From Roseivirga sp. UBA6061 (GTDB lineage Bacteria; Bacteroidota; Bacteroidia; Cytophagales; Cyclobacteriaceae): a stretch of 10,156 bases of DNA. Where the stretch lies: assembly GCA_002427745.1 (NCBI GenBank), contig DIYF01000101.1, positions 1 to 10,156 on the forward strand, given 5' to 3'. The position numbers and the translations under genes are program-made. Position 1 is the stretch's first letter; every line of letters starts with the position of its first letter. Shown here piece by piece: positions 6,162 to 10,156 of this stretch. The notes beneath the pieces are model-generated. The model searched no databases, had not been told where the DNA came from, and was given only the letters and a program-made list of their open reading frames with translations.

Positions 6162-7250
6162 ATGTATAATATTATTAAATCAACCGGTTTATTATCCCTT
6201 ACCGTACTCCTCCTTTTCTCTTGTGGAGGAGAAGATACCCAGGAGAAAAAAGTTTTAAGACCAGTCGTTTTCCAGGTAGCGGGGCTACAGGAAACGACTA
6301 ACCAGCGTACTTTCAACGGTACGGCTGAAACGGATAAAATTGTCAATCTGAGCTTCAGAAACAGTGGTATAATTACCCAGTTCAATATGAATCTTGGTCA
6401 GCGGGTTCGCAAAGGACAGTTGCTGGCAAGACTGGACAATGTACAGGCCCGGCTGGGTTATGAGCAGTCAGTGGCTTCACTCAACAGCTCTGAATCACAG
6501 ATGAAAACGGCCAAGCTCAGCTATGACCGCATTCGCACCCTCTATGAGAAAGGAAGCGCTTCCCTGAGTGACTTTGAAAATGCCAAGAACTCATATCAGA
6601 ATGCCCAAAGTGGCTATGAGTCTTCCAAACGTAGTGTGGAGATACAAAAAGAGCAGATCAACTATGGATTCATTTACGCACCGGAAGATGGAATTATTGC
6701 CAATGTCAATGCGGAGATAGATGAAAATGTGTCGCCAGGCCAGGTAGTAGCGGTGCTCAATGCGGGGGGCGATATGACGATTCGTCTGGGTATTCCTGAG
6801 AGTGTGATTAACAATGTCAGAGAGTGCAGCAATGTGAGTGTGGCCTTTCCCGCCCTGAACGGACAAGTGTTTGAAGGGCAGGTCACAGAAATTTCACCAG
6901 CGGTAGATCGTAATACAGCCACCTATCCGGTGAAGGTTGTATTGCTGGCCCCGACCGAAGCAGTGCGTTCCGGTATGGCCGCTAATGTCAGCTTTAGCTT
7001 CTCAAATGGCGGATCAGGTGTACTGACCATTCCGGCTAAGGCAGTAGGAGAAGACAGCAAGGGCCGTTTTGTATTTCTGATCAATGAGCAGGGAAACAAT
7101 ACCGCCACTGTCAAAAAACAACATATCACCCTGGGCCAGCTTACCTCCAGAGGCTTTGAAGTAACAGGCGGCCTTTCAGCAGGGCAGAAGATTGCTACGG
7201 CCGGCCTTCAGACCTTGCTGGATGGTCAGCAGGTGAGCCTACAACAATAA
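6162..7250 (+). CDS. RND efflux periplasmic adaptor (membrane-fusion protein), lipoprotein
   Basis: The 362-residue protein starts with a lipoprotein signal ending in the lipobox LFSC, with C21 as the lipidated residue. The family layout is complete. Half-lipoyl pieces lie at ~58-93 (FRNSGIITQF, GQRVRKGQLLARLD) and ~166-203 (IYAPEDGIIANV, ENVSPGQVVAVLN). Between them is a helical hairpin at ~94-165 (EKGSASLSDFENAKNSY), which in this family contacts the TolC tip. A beta-barrel follows at ~205-282, then a membrane-proximal domain at ~283-362 (VLTIPAKAV, GLSAGQKIATAGLQTLLDGQQV). It should bridge the RND pump and the outer-membrane factor. No Shine-Dalgarno site is seen, as is common in Bacteroidota. 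It lies 8 bases after the TolC-fusion stop and 26 before the permease, consistent with one transcript. Confidence 0.95.
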   Translation: MYNIIKSTGLLSLTVLLLFSCGGEDTQEKKVLRPVVFQVAGLQETTNQRTFNGTAETDKIVNLSFRNSGIITQFNMNLGQRVRKGQLLARLDNVQARLGYEQSVASLNSSESQMKTAKLSYDRIRTLYEKGSASLSDFENAKNSYQNAQSGYESSKRSVEIQKEQINYGFIYAPEDGIIANVNAEIDENVSPGQVVAVLNAGGDMTIRLGIPESVINNVRECSNVSVAFPALNGQVFEGQVTEISPAVDRNTATYPVKVVLLAPTEAVRSGMAANVSFSFSNGGSGVLTIPAKAVGEDSKGRFVFLINEQGNNTATVKKQHITLGQLTSRGFEVTGGLSAGQKIATAGLQTLLDGQQVSLQQ

Positions 7251-7276
7251 GTCTTTTCATATCAAATTTTATTAAG

Positions 7277-10156
7277 ATGAACCTTACACAATTTGCTATT
7301 GAGAAGAACAGGATCACCTGGATGATCCTGGGCACAATTATCCTGATGGGACTGGCTCTGTACAGCTCTTTACCCAGAGACAGTATGCCTCCCTACACTG
7401 TAAGAGTGGCTACTGTGGTATCACAGTTTCCCGGAGCCAGCCCGGAAAGGGTGGAACAGCTTGTGACTGACAAGATTGAGAAAGTGGCACAGGAGCTGCC
7501 TGAGCTCAAAGAGGTCAACAGTACCTCAAGAACAGGATTGTCTGTGGTTTCGGTTGTGCTCAAAGATGAAGTGGGACCGGAAGATTTGCAGCCGGTATGG
7601 GACCGACTCAGAAGAAAACTCAACGGGATCAAAGGATTGCCGGAAGGAGTAAAGCCCAGCCTGAATGATGACGGAATCGGAGATGTCTATGGTATTGTGG
7701 TGGGACTGGCCAGTGATGGCTTCTCCTATGCTGATATGAAAGAGTATGCCGATGACCTGAAGGATGACCTGATTAAACTGCCGGATGCGGCCAAAGTAGA
7801 AATGGGTGGAGAGCAGGAAGAGCGTGTCTTCGTAGAGTTTGATAATGCGGTACTTCAGGAGTATGGTCTTACTTCCGGGAAACTCCAGAGCATTATCGGT
7901 TCAGTGAATATCCTTAGCTCAGGTGGACAGATCAACCTGGAAGAGGAACGCATCATTCTGGAACCTACCGGTAATTTTAACTCTTTGCAGGACTTGAAAG
8001 AGACGCTCATTCCTGTAGGAGACGGCAATCAAATGATCTACCTGCAGGACATTGCGAGGGTGTCCAAAGGTTATATCGATCCGGCCAATCAGCTCATTCG
8101 GGTAAATGGTAAGAGTGCAATTTCACTGCACATCAACCTGAAGGAAGGCGCCAACGTGATCAAACTGGGAGAAGACGTGGATGTGGTGCTGGCAGAGTGG
8201 CGGGCGAAGTTACCGGTAGGTCTCGACCTGGTCAGACTTTCTTCCCTCGACAGTTACATCGACTTTAAGATCAGTGACTTTATTGTAAACCTCATTCAGT
8301 CTATCAGTATTGTATTTGCCGTAATGCTGATCTTCCTGGGTTTCCGTACAGGAAGCATCATTGCTTCGCTGATCCCGATTGTAACCATTATGACGCTTAT
8401 GCTCATGGGGCTGATCGGTGTCGGTTTGAATCAGGTTACCCTGGCTGCTCTGATCATGGCCCTGGGAATGATGGTAGACAATGCCATTGTAGTAGCTGAA
8501 ACGATCATGGTAAAGATGGAGAATGGTATCAAGGCCAAGCAGGCGGCAATCGAAGCCTGTAGCGAACTGTTTATGCCCTTGCTGATCTCTACACTCACTA
8601 CCTCGGCAGCATTCCTGTCCTTCTATCTGGCAGAATCTACTATGGGAGATATTGTAGGGCCGATCTTCGTGGTGATCAGCCTGGCACTGCTTTCGTCCTG
8701 GCTCATTGCCCTGACAGTGATCACTATGTTTTGTTATCTCTTCCTCAAGGTAAAGAAGAAAGGAGAGTCAAAACCTGGTATGGTAGACAGGGCCATTAAC
8801 TGGATCAAGGGCTATTATGAGAAACTGATCATGTTTGCCCTGAACAGAAAGGGACTGGTGATGATTGCCATTGCACTCTTCTTCTTTGGGTCGTTGTTTG
8901 GCTTTACAAAAATTGCTTTTGTCTTTTTCCCTGATAGCGACCGGAATATGATCACCATTGACGTGAACCTGCCTCTGGGAACCCGTATTGAGAGAACTGC
9001 CGAAATAATTGAGGGCATAGAAAACTACATGGCCGATTCGCTGCTGGTCAATGATCAGCGACTTGATGGTATTGACAGCTGGTCTTCCTATATCGGAGAG
9101 GGGCCCGAGTCATACGACCTGGGTTACTCGCCTGATGAGGCAAATTCCAGCTATGCTCATATTCTGGTGAATACTACCAGTGCAGAGTTCAACAATGAAA
9201 TGATCAATCGACTGGATGCTTATTGCTTTGTGGCTTTCCCTGATGCGGATATTAAAGTAGGTCCCCTGGGTGCCGGTGGAGGAGGAGTACCTGTTGAAAT
9301 CAAAGTATCCGGTGACGACCCTGATGTACTGGCAGTGATCGGAGAATCAGTAAAACAAAAGCTTACTTCTATAGCCGGAACCAAAAACGTAAAAGATGAC
9401 TGGGGGCCGAAGAGTAAGAAGTTTGTGATCAATATTGACCAGGCCAGGGCGCAGTCAGCGGGCATATCCAGTCAGGACATCGCTACCTCACTTCAAACGG
9501 TTCTGGATGGCTTCAGAACAGGTGAGTACAGGGAGGATGATAAGTCTATACCCATTATGCTGCGCAGTGATGCCAGCCAGCAACAGACACTGGAGTCGCT
9601 GGAGACCATGAGTGTATTCGGTCAAAGCAATGGCCGTAGCGTACCGCTGATCCAGGTGGCCAGTATCGAGCCTCAATGGCAATACTCCAAGATCAAGCGC
9701 TTTGATATCAACCGTACCGTCAATGTTTCCAGTGAGCTGCGTGAGGGAGGTAATGCTTCTGCCATCACAGCAGAAATTACTCCCTGGTTGGAAGCTGAGA
9801 AAGAAAACTGGCCGGCAGGCTATGATTATACTTTCGGAGGAGACGCAAAGAACACTGCAGACAACATGGGCGCTGTGATGAAATACCTGCCACTCTCTGG
9901 CTTTATCATCGTGTTGCTGCTCATTATTCAGTTCAATTCCTTCCGCAAGATGGTCATGGTGGTTTGTACCATTCCGCTGGCACTGATTGGAGTTGTGGCA
10001 GGTTTGCTGGTCTTCAGAGAACCTTTCGGTTTTATGCCCTTCCTGGGAGTAATCTCTCTGGCAGGAATTATCATCAACAATGCGATTGTTCTGGTAGACC
10101 GCATGGAGATCGAACAAAATGACTTTGGCAGAAAGCCTCAGGATGCAGTGATTGTG
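7277..10156 (+). CDS. RND-family efflux permease, inner membrane (3' end outside window)
   Basis: The frame is open for exactly 960 codons from ATG 7277 to the window edge; full members are about 1,020-1,060 residues, so only the last helices are missing. TM1 is at ~13-30, followed by the first porter loop with FPGASPERVEQ (51-61). TM2-TM6 span ~333-490, TM7 is at ~526-545, the second porter loop reaches ~870 (with GGGGVPVEIKVSG), and TM8 onward begins there. The family moves drugs, lipophilic compounds or metals out by proton antiport. TM4 reads GMMVDNAIVVAE, so AcrB D407-D408 corresponds to D401-N402. TM10 reads IINNAIVLVD, so AcrB K940 corresponds to N934. The sequence looks like the HAE (hydrophobe/amphiphile) type rather than the CzcA heavy-metal type, but substrate cannot be read from sequence. 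It is last of the three visible efflux genes. Confidence 0.95.
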   Translation, partial: MNLTQFAIEKNRITWMILGTIILMGLALYSSLPRDSMPPYTVRVATVVSQFPGASPERVEQLVTDKIEKVAQELPELKEVNSTSRTGLSVVSVVLKDEVGPEDLQPVWDRLRRKLNGIKGLPEGVKPSLNDDGIGDVYGIVVGLASDGFSYADMKEYADDLKDDLIKLPDAAKVEMGGEQEERVFVEFDNAVLQEYGLTSGKLQSIIGSVNILSSGGQINLEEERIILEPTGNFNSLQDLKETLIPVGDGNQMIYLQDIARVSKGYIDPANQLIRVNGKSAISLHINLKEGANVIKLGEDVDVVLAEWRAKLPVGLDLVRLSSLDSYIDFKISDFIVNLIQSISIVFAVMLIFLGFRTGSIIASLIPIVTIMTLMLMGLIGVGLNQVTLAALIMALGMMVDNAIVVAETIMVKMENGIKAKQAAIEACSELFMPLLISTLTTSAAFLSFYLAESTMGDIVGPIFVVISLALLSSWLIALTVITMFCYLFLKVKKKGESKPGMVDRAINWIKGYYEKLIMFALNRKGLVMIAIALFFFGSLFGFTKIAFVFFPDSDRNMITIDVNLPLGTRIERTAEIIEGIENYMADSLLVNDQRLDGIDSWSSYIGEGPESYDLGYSPDEANSSYAHILVNTTSAEFNNEMINRLDAYCFVAFPDADIKVGPLGAGGGGVPVEIKVSGDDPDVLAVIGESVKQKLTSIAGTKNVKDDWGPKSKKFVINIDQARAQSAGISSQDIATSLQTVLDGFRTGEYREDDKSIPIMLRSDASQQQTLESLETMSVFGQSNGRSVPLIQVASIEPQWQYSKIKRFDINRTVNVSSELREGGNASAITAEITPWLEAEKENWPAGYDYTFGGDAKNTADNMGAVMKYLPLSGFIIVLLLIIQFNSFRKMVMVVCTIPLALIGVVAGLLVFREPFGFMPFLGVISLAGIIINNAIVLVDRMEIEQNDFGRKPQDAVIV

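Noticed and set aside
9488..10117. 209-codon minus-strand frame inside the RND permease gene
   Set aside because: The translation is rich in His, Gln and Cys without domain structure, and the plus strand carries conserved RND motifs throughout.

Overview
The window looks like a chromosomal segment of a Bacteroidota bacterium, probably Cytophagales-like. I infer this from a LytS/LytTR two-component pair, AT-rich leaders with little Shine-Dalgarno sequence, a lipoprotein adaptor in a TolC/adaptor/RND operon, and a secreted-type M28 peptidase with a C-terminal fibronectin-like domain. Most genes sit near 45-55% GC by hand counts of sample lines. No RNA genes, insertion sequences or CRISPR arrays were seen.

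Layout. Positions 1-999 hold the 3' part of an M28 metallopeptidase gene. A nested palindromic hairpin and a terminator-like hairpin follow. Positions 1189-1656 encode a small one-helix membrane protein that I do not recognise and that is visibly AT-richer than its neighbours. Convergent to it, on the minus strand, are a LytTR response regulator (1677-2420) and a four-helix LytS-type histidine kinase (2417-3439) whose genes overlap by 4 bp. A 359-bp divergent regulatory region (3440-3798) is rich in repeats. On the plus strand comes a tightly packed efflux operon: a 784-residue outer-membrane factor (3799-6153), a lipoprotein membrane-fusion adaptor (6162-7250) and an RND permease (7277 onward, running off the window end after 960 codons).

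The standout is the first efflux gene. Its N-terminal ~300 residues look like a periplasmic substrate-binding domain of the ABC_sub_bind (TrpX-like) type, joined in one reading frame to a complete two-repeat TolC channel. This suggests an RND pump whose exit duct carries its own periplasmic ligand-binding or sensing module. The RND permease also has Asp-Asn instead of Asp-Asp in TM4 and Asn-Asn where AcrB has Lys-Asn in TM10.

How the genes may work together (inference): the kinase senses a membrane or intracellular signal and phosphorylates the LytTR regulator. The regulator may bind the CGAAT / TTCGTGCA repeats in the divergent region and control its own operon and the pump. The pump would take substrate from membrane or periplasm through the RND protein and adaptor into the fused outer-membrane factor.
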